Assembly: GCA_022709905.1 (NCBI GenBank)
Contig: JAKLHY010000013.1
Location: forward strand, 1 to 64,000
DNA: 64,000 bases
Origin: Verrucomicrobiota bacterium
GTDB taxonomy: Bacteria > Verrucomicrobiota > Verrucomicrobiia > Limisphaerales > UBA1319
Direction of reading: 5' to 3'
The translations under genes and the position numbers were made by a program. How positions within the stretch are numbered: position 1 is the stretch's first letter; every line of letters starts with the position of its first letter. Below are positions 28,901 through 36,418 of this stretch, one piece after another. The notes under the pieces were generated by a model. That model ran no database searches, was not told the DNA's origin, and saw nothing but the letters and a program-made list of their open reading frames with translations.

Positions 28901-30956
28901 CACAGCCACGAACAACTACGGTGCCGACACACGCGCTCTTGTCATCACGGTGGCATCCTCGGTGCCTGTGATCACGAGCGTCACGACTGTTTCGGGTCAG
29001 GAAGGCCAAAGCTTCAGTTACACCATCCAAGCCACTGAATCGCCCACCGAGTTCGGAGCGGACGGGTTGCCGGCGGGGCTGAGTGTGACAGCGGGGACAG
29101 GCGCGATCTCGGGAAAGCCGATGTATGGCGGCAAGCAGGAGGTCGTCATTTGGGCGCGGAACGCGTGGGGGACGGGCAGCAATACGCTCGTTCTCAATTT
29201 GGCGTATGCTGCGATCGGCGGGCTTTCGATCGGGGATGTGACGAATTACTATTCCTCTCCGTATCTGGTTGATTTCGAGTTTTCGCTGCGGGACAACGAT
29301 GATCCGATGGTTGGGCATGCGGTGGTGAGATCGTCCTCGGAGCTGAAGGTGGTTTGCCGGGAGGATGGGCGGAGTATCAGTCCGACCGAAACGGCGTTTG
29401 TGGTGGAGCCGAGAAACCGGAAGCAGCTCAAGAGCTACCTGGTGTTGGACTACACGGCGAGCATGCAGTTTGGGGCGCCAGACACCGATGGGGACGGGGT
29501 CTCCGATGCGATCGAGAACATGGAGGCTGCGGCCAAGACATTCATTAGCCAGCAGCCCGCGGAGTCCCAATATGGCGTCTACGAATTTCACCGGGAGGAC
29601 CGCGCGCCCGTTCGCATTAGCCGGTTTACATCCGACAAGACCGCCTTGCGCGCTGCCATCGATGGCATTCTCGCCAAGGAGATCAAGTCATGGTTTGCCG
29701 GCAGCCGTTGCTGGGACGCGTTGGCGGCGGCTGTGAAAGAGTTCGGCCCGCCCAATCGGGACGAGCAGCGGTATGTGGTGTTTTTGTCCGACGGGCGGGA
29801 CGAGTCAAGCACGAACGCCACTCCGGCACAGATCGTGACGGCGGCGCGGGAGCGGGGCGTGAAGCTTTATTGCGTGGCCTTTGGTTCCGAGATCGACACG
29901 GCAACGCTGCAGCTCCTGACCGGTGAGACGCGGGGACGGTATTATGTGGCGAGCGGGGCTGGAGATCTTTCCGCGCAGTTTGCGCAGGTGGGAAAGGATC
30001 TCGACGGCCAGTATTTGCTTCGCTGGGCGACGCTAAAACAGGGGAGCGCGCCTTTTCGTCCCTCGTTCGAGGTGACGGTGGATGGCAAGACCGCGGCGTT
30101 CAACACGAACCTGGCTTTGCCCTCGCGGGTGCCGGACTATGTGCCGACCGAGAATGCCGGTGACCGCCTGGCCGGAGCGCTGCGTCTGGTGGCGGACGCA
30201 GACGAAAAGCCCAGGTCGGTCACTCTGCGGGCGGCGTATGTGCCGCGGTACATCCGGAATCTGCGGGTGCATTACCGGGCTAATTACCCGTGCACAACCC
30301 GTCTGCGGTCCGCCGCAACTGGGGAGATTCTGAATGGCTGGAACCTGAAGGAGAGTGAAGACGGTCAGGGAGGAAAATGGCTGGAGTTAACCAGTCCATC
30401 CCCAGCCGATCTGAAGACCAGCATCCGGTACGGAGCGATGGGCAACTTGGTGCGGTTTGACTTCACGGAGCTCCGGTCTGCACAGGACGCCTTCAGCGTA
30501 TTCGAGGTGGACAATGCCATTTATTTGGAAACGGGCGGGCAGAGTTTTGCCCTGGAGAATGCGGGCCAGTTCATCACCGTGATGCAGCCCACGCCGCACG
30601 GCACGCCGCCGAACTGGCTGGCGGCGCATGCCTTTACCGGCGACCTAGCGGCAGCGGAGATGAGCGATCCAGACCGCGATGGCTTGCTGACGTGGCAGGA
30701 GTACCGGGCGGGGACGGACCCGCGCGACCAGGCATCCAGCCTCGTGATCCGGCCCGCCGGCCAGGGTGGGGCACCTTTCCATGTGGCCTTCTCCTCGGTG
30801 GCAGGCAAACACTACCGGGTGGAGGCGACCGTTGATTTTGGCGGTTGGCAGGTTGTCCAGGGCGGCTTAGTTGGCACGGGCGAGTCGATGGTCGTCACTG
30901 ACACCCGCCCGTTGGCGGGGGCGCGTCAGGTGTATTACCGACTGGTGGTGGAGTGA
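25923..30956 (+). CDS. Giant secreted LVIVD / He_PIG / vWA protein
   Basis: The 1,677-residue protein starts with a signal peptide (hydrophobic MGFLLLTFLGVLVPSFTYG, residues 12-30). Residues about 40-335 are LVIVD-type repeats of roughly 42 residues (AYAYVGAGTAGLQILDVANP, NTAFLADGEAGLDVIDISNP) forming a propeller. Residues about 340-500 are PKD/Ig-like. From about 500 to 1097 come He_PIG-type putative Ig repeats (GLSLDTTSGVISGIP), four of them on an exact 83-residue period. A vWA domain follows (about 1168-1366, LVLDYTASMQF with a D-x-T-x-S variant of the metal site, a TSP3-like DTDGDGVSD insertion, YVVFLSDGRDESS). Near residue 1583 is an EF-hand/dockerin-like DPDRDGLLTWQEY, then a C-terminal beta module. 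It is probably a surface adhesin. The 5' third appears less GC-rich than the 3' part. Confidence 0.88.
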   Translation: MIQATELRQQQMGFLLLTFLGVLVPSFTYGAANGVEVIRVGGYPTGGISKGVAVREAYAYVGAGTAGLQILDVANPGSPVWLGQSLTDRSADRVVVAGHNAYVVETGLNLGNLAGLGVINVHNPRAPLRLNEHITPGVAMDVAITGNYALVADLGGGLSVIDISSPASLLHVGSVRTIGWATAVECLGKYAYVACQGDGLQIIDIGNPALPVIVGAYDTLGTALGVAVSGNTAFLADGEAGLDVIDISNPASPARRGGCDTSGKAYDVAIAGQYVVIADWDAGVQIINVCNLAAPVRVGGCDTGGKARGIAIAGNYVYVADWDAGLQIIRVTLSKPEFVATNLVLCLSESDPRHRTFSVTTQYPAGTSLDWHLGDSLVHSGAEFTPPLVSGTFIYTVVATSSGLGSSEAATVTLTVVETPKPFVVDPVRIIGRCLVGSDLSRFVVTNPPTRGQLRWYDGEVEVGVGATFIVPVEGAGTYAYEVRAISEEGCFAEATAVVLRVVDNGVIFGDLKATGAQGRPFEYQIEVCGGGGPFGNIDFYASGLPEGLSLDQKTGAISGIPLVAGEFDVELRSYYHTFDIREHRWDTNILGLTLVSGAPKITGSLAASGKQGMPFFYAITATNNPTGFLESGLTHGLWLNPTNGVVTGTPQVSGGFNVQITATNRWGSDTRTLSLILTSGVPSITSALAASGKQGVAFTYAIAASNEPTGFAQSGLPLGLSLDTTSGVISGIPKVSGSFAVSITASNPWGSDTKMLALALASGVPSITSALTASGKQGATFTYAIAASNEPTGFAQSGLPLGLSLNTTSGVISGIPQISGSFAVSLTASNPWGSDTKILALALASGVPSITSALAASGQQGVAFTYAIAASNEPTGFAQTSLPAGLSLNGTSGVISGIPQISGNFAVSLTVSNPWGSDTKILTLVLTSGVPVITGSLTANGKQGIAFSYAVRADHNPTGFAAADLPSGLEIDGTTGVISGRPLAGGTFSSTITATNNYGADTRALVITVASSVPVITSVTTVSGQEGQSFSYTIQATESPTEFGADGLPAGLSVTAGTGAISGKPMYGGKQEVVIWARNAWGTGSNTLVLNLAYAAIGGLSIGDVTNYYSSPYLVDFEFSLRDNDDPMVGHAVVRSSSELKVVCREDGRSISPTETAFVVEPRNRKQLKSYLVLDYTASMQFGAPDTDGDGVSDAIENMEAAAKTFISQQPAESQYGVYEFHREDRAPVRISRFTSDKTALRAAIDGILAKEIKSWFAGSRCWDALAAAVKEFGPPNRDEQRYVVFLSDGRDESSTNATPAQIVTAARERGVKLYCVAFGSEIDTATLQLLTGETRGRYYVASGAGDLSAQFAQVGKDLDGQYLLRWATLKQGSAPFRPSFEVTVDGKTAAFNTNLALPSRVPDYVPTENAGDRLAGALRLVADADEKPRSVTLRAAYVPRYIRNLRVHYRANYPCTTRLRSAATGEILNGWNLKESEDGQGGKWLELTSPSPADLKTSIRYGAMGNLVRFDFTELRSAQDAFSVFEVDNAIYLETGGQSFALENAGQFITVMQPTPHGTPPNWLAAHAFTGDLAAAEMSDPDRDGLLTWQEYRAGTDPRDQASSLVIRPAGQGGAPFHVAFSSVAGKHYRVEATVDFGGWQVVQGGLVGTGESMVVTDTRPLAGARQVYYRLVVE
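27962..28957 (+). repeat. Four direct repeats of exactly 249 bases inside the vWA gene
   Basis: The phrase GGCGTGCC at the start of each unit recurs at 27962, 28211, 28460 and, diverged, at 28709: a fixed 249-base (83-codon) period. Units one to three are nearly identical at the DNA level, for example the block GCAATCGC(T/C)GCCAG. Each encodes one He_PIG-like immunoglobulin domain. The similarity points to recent tandem duplication or ongoing gene conversion. Confidence 0.9.
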
Positions 30957-30966
30957 GCAAAGTGCC

Positions 30967-31090
30967 CTGAATGCAATCCTTGTCCCATGCCTCTCCCCCG
31001 AGCTCTTGCGTCCCGGTCGGGACTCGTGATCCGGTCGTTCGGTCCCCCCAGCGATGAATCGCTGGGCTATGCTCTTCCGCCCTGCCGGGC
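30967..31090 (+). repeat. Hairpin-array element, copy 3
   Basis: The 100 bases at 30967-31066 match 15576-15675 with three differences. It contains GTCCC/GGGAC (31010-31023), the core palindrome CCCAGCGAT/ATCGCTGGG (31047-31066) and a short GCCC/GGGC (31079-31090). The flank GCTATGCTCTTCCGCCCT is shared with copy 1. It starts 10 bases after the stop codon of the giant vWA gene. The rest of this 618-base gap holds the PEP-CTERM remnant and an AT-rich stretch (about 31460-31545). Confidence 0.85.
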
Positions 31091-31251
31091 TGGAGCGACG
31101 CTTCCAGGGATTCGGTCGTCGTGAATCGAGTTCAGGGATCGGTTGACGATGAATGTCCACCGCATGCCTGCGTGCGGGGACAGATCTTGAGATCAACGCA
31201 TCGGCACAGACCGCGTTGCGGACTGCGACTTGTCCGTCTGGCAAAAACAAT

Positions 31252-31441
31252 TCATCGGCAGGTGATGCCGCACGGCTCTTTTCGGTTTCGTTTATGGGAA
31301 AACGTGAAGAGACAGGCGCCGCCAATCAAACCGAGAATGTAAGTCGACGGTTCCGGAACGAAGTGCAAGGGCGGATTTTCCAAATCGACAAGGAAGGGTA
31401 GATAGGGTGGACCAAACCACCCGCTCGTTTTTTGAGTCCAT
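31252..31441 (-). pseudogene. Orphan PEP-CTERM tail (3' remnant of a lost gene)
   Basis: Read on the minus strand from about 31441 to the TGA at 31252-31254 the frame gives WTQKTSGWFGPPYLPFLVD, then LENPPLHF, then a complete PEP-CTERM signal: VPEPSTYILGLIGGACLFTF followed by SHKRNRK. The order (VPEPS motif, hydrophobic helix, basic cluster) is the family signature. The frame is closed upstream by a TAA near 31440 and has no start codon or signal peptide, so only the last 60 or so codons of a secreted-protein gene survive. It lies next to the downstream end of the three-gene island, which suggests that a rearrangement here removed the rest. Confidence 0.65.
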
Positions 31442-31574
31442 TAAACACTTTCCATCGGCTGAAGATAGTTTTCAACCCATTGATACGCCATAAGAACAAA
31501 TTGAATGTGAATAATAAACTGCTTTTAAACTTCAGTGGAGAAAGCCGGCTCACCTTGAGTCAATGGTCATTCCA

Positions 31575-33404
31575 TTATGGCAAAGGTTCTCCCGCTCCTT
31601 CGACAAATATAGAATGCCGCCACAGTTCAGCCGGCAGCGGTGAGCGATGCTTGAGACAAGCCAACACGATAACAGAGATGGGAAGTCCCTCGGGAAAGGG
31701 ATTTTTTCGAGCACTGCGACTCATTCGAATGAAGTGTTCCAGATGGTTTGCGATAGTCGCACCATCCCGAACGGCATTGGGGCCAAGCGTTTCAATGCTC
31801 TGGCATTCACCGTCATCGGCCAAACCTTGCCCTAGCACTTTCAGTCCCCAATCCTCCCGCGGAACCCAGCTCAGCAAGTCGATCGGTATGGCATCTCCCA
31901 GGGGTTTCCCTTCGTTGTCGATGCCGAGAACGATTTGTCTGTAATACAGCTCGATGAGTTGATTTCGTTGTTCAGTCGGGAGGCTGAAGCACCACTCCAT
32001 AATGCAAAGCAACAACATTGAACTGTTATCGCAAAACTCAGGTGGCTTTTCTTCGGTAGCAATGGTCTCCAAAACTGTGCTGAGAGAGTTACCACCTTCC
32101 AGGAATGGCAAAGGTGTTGATCCGGCACGCCGCACCAGCAGACAATTTCGCAAGTGGTGAAGCCAGGTGAAAATGTCGTTCAAACGCCTCGACTGCCAAA
32201 AAGTTCTCCAAATGAGAAACAGTTCGATATGGTGGAGATCAAGCAGGGGTCGAAACGTTGCGGGATTCGCGTTGAGCAGGCGCGCAAGTCGGTTCGCCGC
32301 TTTTTGTATGGCTGCTTTCCGGCCGGTTCCTTCCGCGTTACCCTTCTGCGGCATCAGTTCCGCGTATGCTTGGGCGAGGATTCCAAGACGCGCGATATGC
32401 CAAAAGGCGACGACTGCCGCAACCACGCTGTCCACGTAACTGCCGGTATGATCGACTGCCAGACCGTCCTTGGTTGCCAATTCATCGCTGTGGACTTCGT
32501 AAAAGCGCTCCAACTCAGCGAGGTAGAAACCAACCCACATCTGAGACACTGCGACTCGGACACGTTCATTGGCAGAAGTCTGATGGACATGCCACGCGCA
32601 AAGCATTGCCCATTCCGCCAAGTCGATCCAACCGGTCTCTGAAGTGCGATTCTTGCCTCCTTGTTCGCGGAGAATGAGCAGTGCCACAGGTAGTAAACGA
32701 ACCGTTCTTTCGTCCGCGTTTTCGGACAATACGTCCGCCAAGAAGCGCCGCCAATTGGGGACTAGCTGGCTTGTCCACTCGTCTGAGCCGTGGCGAAAAT
32801 CGGCAAATTGCGAGCAGATGTAACTGAACAGGCTAAAAAGATGCTGTGGCACCAGCGACGGCGTCAGCAGTTTCTCTTTCACTTGTTCGACTAACCGGGT
32901 GAGATTCCATCGCTCGAATCTGAGCGGGACGTTGTCGCCGACCTTGGTCCCGAGCGCTTTTGTCTGACGCTCGAATAAATCGATGCCGGTCTGGTCCTCG
33001 TCTTTATTATAAGCGAGGATGACTCTTACTTCAGAAATATGCCTTAATCCGCTTGCCGCCAGGTCCGGAGCGGCCGCGCGTCGCAAGTCCCCATCGAAAT
33101 CATTTTGCGTCCACGTGGAGTTACTGAGCGGCTCGTCCTTCAACACAAAAATCGTGAGGGCCTTGCCGTCACGCGATACGAATGCGGCATCAATGCCGAA
33201 TTCAGCCTCGGTCTTGGTTTTTGAAATCTCCTCGGCCCCACCACGAAAGAACGGAAGACGATGCGGAATCAGATCCTCAGCCAAAGCCAAGTTATAAATG
33301 ATCCAATCGAAACCAAACTTCGTGCCTTTCTTCTCCGCGCGGGTCCTTTCCGCCAGACTTCGGATGTAGTAAGTCAGGAAGGATGTTTTGACATCGGCAT
33401 TCAT
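31575..33404 (-). CDS. Island protein C: PD-(D/E)XK-like N-terminal domain plus helical region
   Basis: I recognise no named family. In this 609-residue protein the first 180 residues look like a restriction-endonuclease-like fold: helix, then TEAEFGIDAAFVSRDGK and TIFVLKDE (Glu68, Asp72, Lys89 as candidate catalytic residues, though Leu replaces the usual acidic residue before the lysine), and the closing ERWNLTRLVEQVKEKL, a pattern common at the end of Mrr-like nuclease domains in defence proteins. The remaining 420 residues are all-helical without an ATPase motif. The start ATG overlaps the stop of the upstream gene (ATGA, 33401-33404). It is the last gene of the three-gene island. No signal peptide: cytoplasmic. 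Confidence 0.65.
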   Translation of the reverse strand: MNADVKTSFLTYYIRSLAERTRAEKKGTKFGFDWIIYNLALAEDLIPHRLPFFRGGAEEISKTKTEAEFGIDAAFVSRDGKALTIFVLKDEPLSNSTWTQNDFDGDLRRAAAPDLAASGLRHISEVRVILAYNKDEDQTGIDLFERQTKALGTKVGDNVPLRFERWNLTRLVEQVKEKLLTPSLVPQHLFSLFSYICSQFADFRHGSDEWTSQLVPNWRRFLADVLSENADERTVRLLPVALLILREQGGKNRTSETGWIDLAEWAMLCAWHVHQTSANERVRVAVSQMWVGFYLAELERFYEVHSDELATKDGLAVDHTGSYVDSVVAAVVAFWHIARLGILAQAYAELMPQKGNAEGTGRKAAIQKAANRLARLLNANPATFRPLLDLHHIELFLIWRTFWQSRRLNDIFTWLHHLRNCLLVRRAGSTPLPFLEGGNSLSTVLETIATEEKPPEFCDNSSMLLLCIMEWCFSLPTEQRNQLIELYYRQIVLGIDNEGKPLGDAIPIDLLSWVPREDWGLKVLGQGLADDGECQSIETLGPNAVRDGATIANHLEHFIRMSRSARKNPFPEGLPISVIVLACLKHRSPLPAELWRHSIFVEGAGEPLP

Positions 33405-35485
33405 CCGTCGGTTTCTGCTTCGGTCGTGTTGCTGAGTTCTCGGATCTTGACGGAGGCCTGATAGCGTCGGAGGCTCATTCCTTCTGGATCGATGAATTCC
33501 ATGCGCGGCACCTCCATGGAACTGGAGAACTGCTGAAGACTCGATCTGTCACCCAATGTGCCCTCATGAAACACGCTCCATTGATTACCGTAAAGAAGCC
33601 TTACTTTACTGAAAAGCTTCATGAATACCGACATTTGTTCCGCGCCCTTTTCGACTGCGCGCGCAAAACGTCGGGCATTCAGATTCAGCGCTTGTCGAGC
33701 TCCTGCTACCGCCATTCCAGCAATTCCCGATTCCTTAACTCGCGTCAGTCGCTCAAAGTACGCTTCTCCCTCGTCAATTGCCTTCCGAAGAACAGGAAAC
33801 TCGGTCGAGCGACGCTGAAATTCGTCGCGGCATCCGCCAGGATAATTCTGCAACTGGAGTGCAAGTTCGTTATGAAACTCGCGTTGCAGGGCGCTGCTCA
33901 TGCGCTCGATTGGAGAGATCAGAAGAATGAGAAAGCGTGCGTTTGCCGCCGCGTGAAGGGGTGTGCGTTGTGATTCGTAAAAGGCCAAGGCCAGTCGGCG
34001 TTCCTCCAATCTAACAAGCAACTCATCCGGTAAAGTATTCAAATCGAGTTCGTCAAAAAGGAACAGGCCAAGTTTCCGGCAGGGAGCCGTTTCATCGAAT
34101 ACAAGTTGACCAACTGCGCCTGCGACCTCGCGTCCGCGCATTTCCGAAAGCAGCCACTCAAACTCGCGGCCTGTGTTCAGGACCTTAAGCCAGTTGGCGG
34201 CGTTGGCGCGCGCAAAGGCCAACAGAAAATTCGTGAAGGCAGCGAGGTCTCGCCTTAGCAACTCTACAAAGAAATGCTCAATCCGTTGCCAAATGCCTTT
34301 GTGTTTTGGCAGGACCGGCTGTACGGACAAAATCAGTTCAGAAGCGTCACTCGTGCTTTCCGATCGAAACTGCGCTGCGAAGTCAATGACATGGTACATC
34401 GCCGTAGGCGAAAGCGACGACGAGGCGTTGGCACGCAACCAAGCCATCCCAAAGTCGAAACAGTCTGGAGGAATGGACGGGCTGAGCAGAGATCGACAGA
34501 CAATCCCGAAAGCCTGCTCGCCCTCCTCAATTGCTCCGGCGGAGATGCGTGAGATGAGCGCCTGAAGATCGGCTTTTTTCATCGTCCCGCGCCAAGCAGT
34601 TTGAATCCATGAGCGATTGTAGACCGCCCGCGGAGTCGGGGTCGCCGCACGCGAAAACTCGAGCTCAATTGCATCCAGGACATTCTGAAGATCCGAATTG
34701 GCGTTTAACGAACGAAGCGTGCCAAGGACATATGCGGCAACCAATATTTGCTTTTCATCGCGCGCTGCTTCCAAACACCGAAGAACCTCCACTGCAGTTC
34801 GGGGATGATGCTCGCAGTAGGCTTCCAGTGCTTTCCAAAAACCCCCTGATGCCAAATCGTTGCCTATTCTTTTGACCAAAGAAGGAAACCAATCAGCTGC
34901 GAACTGGGGCCGCAATTCTCGGCAGCGTAGCAGAGAACCTAAACAGTCGAGTGTTTGAAAAAATCCAGGATTGCCAACGCGTGGTAACGCTGCCAGCAAT
35001 GTTTCACCTTTTTCAGAGTCGAGCTGTTCGATCGCACTGCTCAAAAACGCGCCCGCGAGGCTTGCTGAGGCTTCATTCCATCCGAGACGCATCTGCAAAT
35101 CGTTGAGGCGTTCGAAAAACTCGACAGTTAGGGGAAGGCCGATCGGAAACAGAGCTCTGACAAGAGCTGCAACTCGTTCACGATCTGCGAGCGTTGCCTT
35201 GATTTCCATCTCGAGCGCGCTTTGGGATTCAGCGAGCCATTGCGATCTGCGCTGTTGCGGTTGACCACCGATCGTTTCCTTGATGGCATTTATCAGGAGC
35301 GGAGCCGATTTGTCCTGTCGCGCGCGGGAAGATCCGTCACCTTTGTTTCGTTCGCCGGCTAATCCGATGATCAAATCCTCGCGAAGCCGTTCCAAAATAA
35401 GCAACTTTTCCTCAAAGGGCAGCGCCTGGAGCTGCCGTCGCGTTCGGCGTTTGCTTTCGAAGGCTTTGCTGGTTTTGCGAGTCAT
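33401..35485 (-). CDS. Island protein B: large alpha-helical solenoid protein, unknown function
   Basis: I recognise no family. The 694-residue product is almost entirely helical, with repeated paired helices of HEAT/armadillo style (GFFQTLDCLGSLLRCRELRP, GGFWKALEAYCEHHPRTAVE, ELLRRDLAAFTNFLLAFARA). The N-terminus has a basic segment and RRQLQALPFEEKLLILERLRED. No nucleotide-binding, nuclease or membrane motif is visible. ATG 35485 is preferred over 35521 because it makes a 4-base ATGA overlap with the upstream gene's stop, matching the overlap at the other end. Sandwiched between a nucleotidyltransferase-like and a nuclease-like protein, it may be a scaffold or sensor; that is inference. Confidence 0.65.
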   Translation of the reverse strand: MTRKTSKAFESKRRTRRQLQALPFEEKLLILERLREDLIIGLAGERNKGDGSSRARQDKSAPLLINAIKETIGGQPQQRRSQWLAESQSALEMEIKATLADRERVAALVRALFPIGLPLTVEFFERLNDLQMRLGWNEASASLAGAFLSSAIEQLDSEKGETLLAALPRVGNPGFFQTLDCLGSLLRCRELRPQFAADWFPSLVKRIGNDLASGGFWKALEAYCEHHPRTAVEVLRCLEAARDEKQILVAAYVLGTLRSLNANSDLQNVLDAIELEFSRAATPTPRAVYNRSWIQTAWRGTMKKADLQALISRISAGAIEEGEQAFGIVCRSLLSPSIPPDCFDFGMAWLRANASSSLSPTAMYHVIDFAAQFRSESTSDASELILSVQPVLPKHKGIWQRIEHFFVELLRRDLAAFTNFLLAFARANAANWLKVLNTGREFEWLLSEMRGREVAGAVGQLVFDETAPCRKLGLFLFDELDLNTLPDELLVRLEERRLALAFYESQRTPLHAAANARFLILLISPIERMSSALQREFHNELALQLQNYPGGCRDEFQRRSTEFPVLRKAIDEGEAYFERLTRVKESGIAGMAVAGARQALNLNARRFARAVEKGAEQMSVFMKLFSKVRLLYGNQWSVFHEGTLGDRSSLQQFSSSMEVPRMEFIDPEGMSLRRYQASVKIRELSNTTEAETDG

Positions 35486-36132
35486 GGGTCGCTGAGAAAC
35501 TGCTGCCTGAATTGTTTCCACTTGTCGAGCAGTTGATGTTGGTTGAGAATTACCTCCAGCGCTTTCTGGTCAATCACATCTGCATCGAAGAACTGTAGAA
35601 TTCTCGCTTTGTCTTTCGGGCGGCCCGTTTCGAGCGCGATCGCCAAAAGGTGTTCGGCGGTGAACACGAATGTGAGGACGCCTTCTATGTTTACCGGCCT
35701 TGACTGTGCGATAGCTTCTTCGACCAGCGGACCTGTTGGCGGCAGAAACTGAACAAGCCAATCTTCAACTTGGAGCGCCTCACCGACTGCGGTGTAACCC
35801 CGCTTCGTCAGATAGTCGTAAATCGGCCGTGGCGTAATGATCAAACTTCCGGCTTCAGGTTGAATCGCGACAAACACATCGACATCCATCGTCGGCATAG
35901 GCTCCAAATAGAACGTTGCGCCTACGGCCCCGCCGATTGCGTAGCGGCCAATCACCCCGGCTGCTTGCATGTCATTGATGACTTTAAGCGTCCGCGTGAG
36001 CTTCAGCGTGGCGCGTGGCAGTGCGGGACGTTTTTCAAAATATGATTCACGCAAGGCATTTACGTCCTCAGCACGGATTGAAAGTATTTGGTCTGCACCG
36101 GCGGTTTTTCGATGATTCTGTTCTTGTGCCAT
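35482..36132 (-). CDS. Island protein A: nucleotidyltransferase-like protein (AbiEii/DUF6036-like)
   Basis: The 216-residue product resembles small MNT/AbiEii-type nucleotidyltransferases. IGRYAIGGAVGATFYLEPMPTMDVDVFV contains the Gly-Gly pair (residues 67-68) and the acidic pair Asp83/Asp85 of the family. VEDWLVQFLPP stands where a third carboxylate strand is expected, but Gln is at the centre, so catalysis is uncertain. The C-terminal ETGRPKDKARILQFFDADVIDQ matches the helical tail of these proteins. Family members modify targets with nucleotides in toxin-antitoxin and abortive-infection systems, but no AbiEi-like partner is present upstream. It is the first gene of the island and overlaps the next by ATGA. 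Confidence 0.75.
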   Translation of the reverse strand: MAQEQNHRKTAGADQILSIRAEDVNALRESYFEKRPALPRATLKLTRTLKVINDMQAAGVIGRYAIGGAVGATFYLEPMPTMDVDVFVAIQPEAGSLIITPRPIYDYLTKRGYTAVGEALQVEDWLVQFLPPTGPLVEEAIAQSRPVNIEGVLTFVFTAEHLLAIALETGRPKDKARILQFFDADVIDQKALEVILNQHQLLDKWKQFRQQFLSDP

Positions 36133-36344
36133 ATCGCTTCATCAAAGAGTAATGGGTACAACTGCAATTTTAAAGGCAAATACGTGTTTGCTTCAGGTTT
36201 CCAAATAATTGATTTGGTTCTGAGGACTCCTGCTGACAGATGATGTAACGAGCCGAAAAACAAAGACTATTCACTTTTTGTTTCTTGTGCTCTTTCGTGG
36301 CAAAAATCAGCGCCGGATGTCGATCCGCCGCCCTTTTCCATTCC

Positions 36345-36372
36345 AATCTGTGTGATCTGTGTCATCTGCGGT
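36345..36372 (+). repeat. Short intergenic direct repeat at island edge
   Basis: The sequence AATCTGTGTGATCTGTGTCATCTGCGGT repeats ATCTG three times on a 10-11 base spacing; the segment lies between the start of the island operon (36132) and the GH71/99-like gene (36419). Similar ATCTGTGT strings are known to me as scattered intergenic sequence in related bacteria, but I cannot verify that here. The remainder of 36133-36418 has no gene. Confidence 0.35.
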
Positions 36373-36418
36373 AAAAAAAGTGAGAGACGTTTTGCAGGAT
36401 TGAAGCGGGTACGACATC

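Noticed and set aside
27962-28957. Regular repeats considered as a CRISPR array
   Set aside because: The period is 249 bases, units lack unique spacers, and the region is one continuous reading frame of Ig-like domains.
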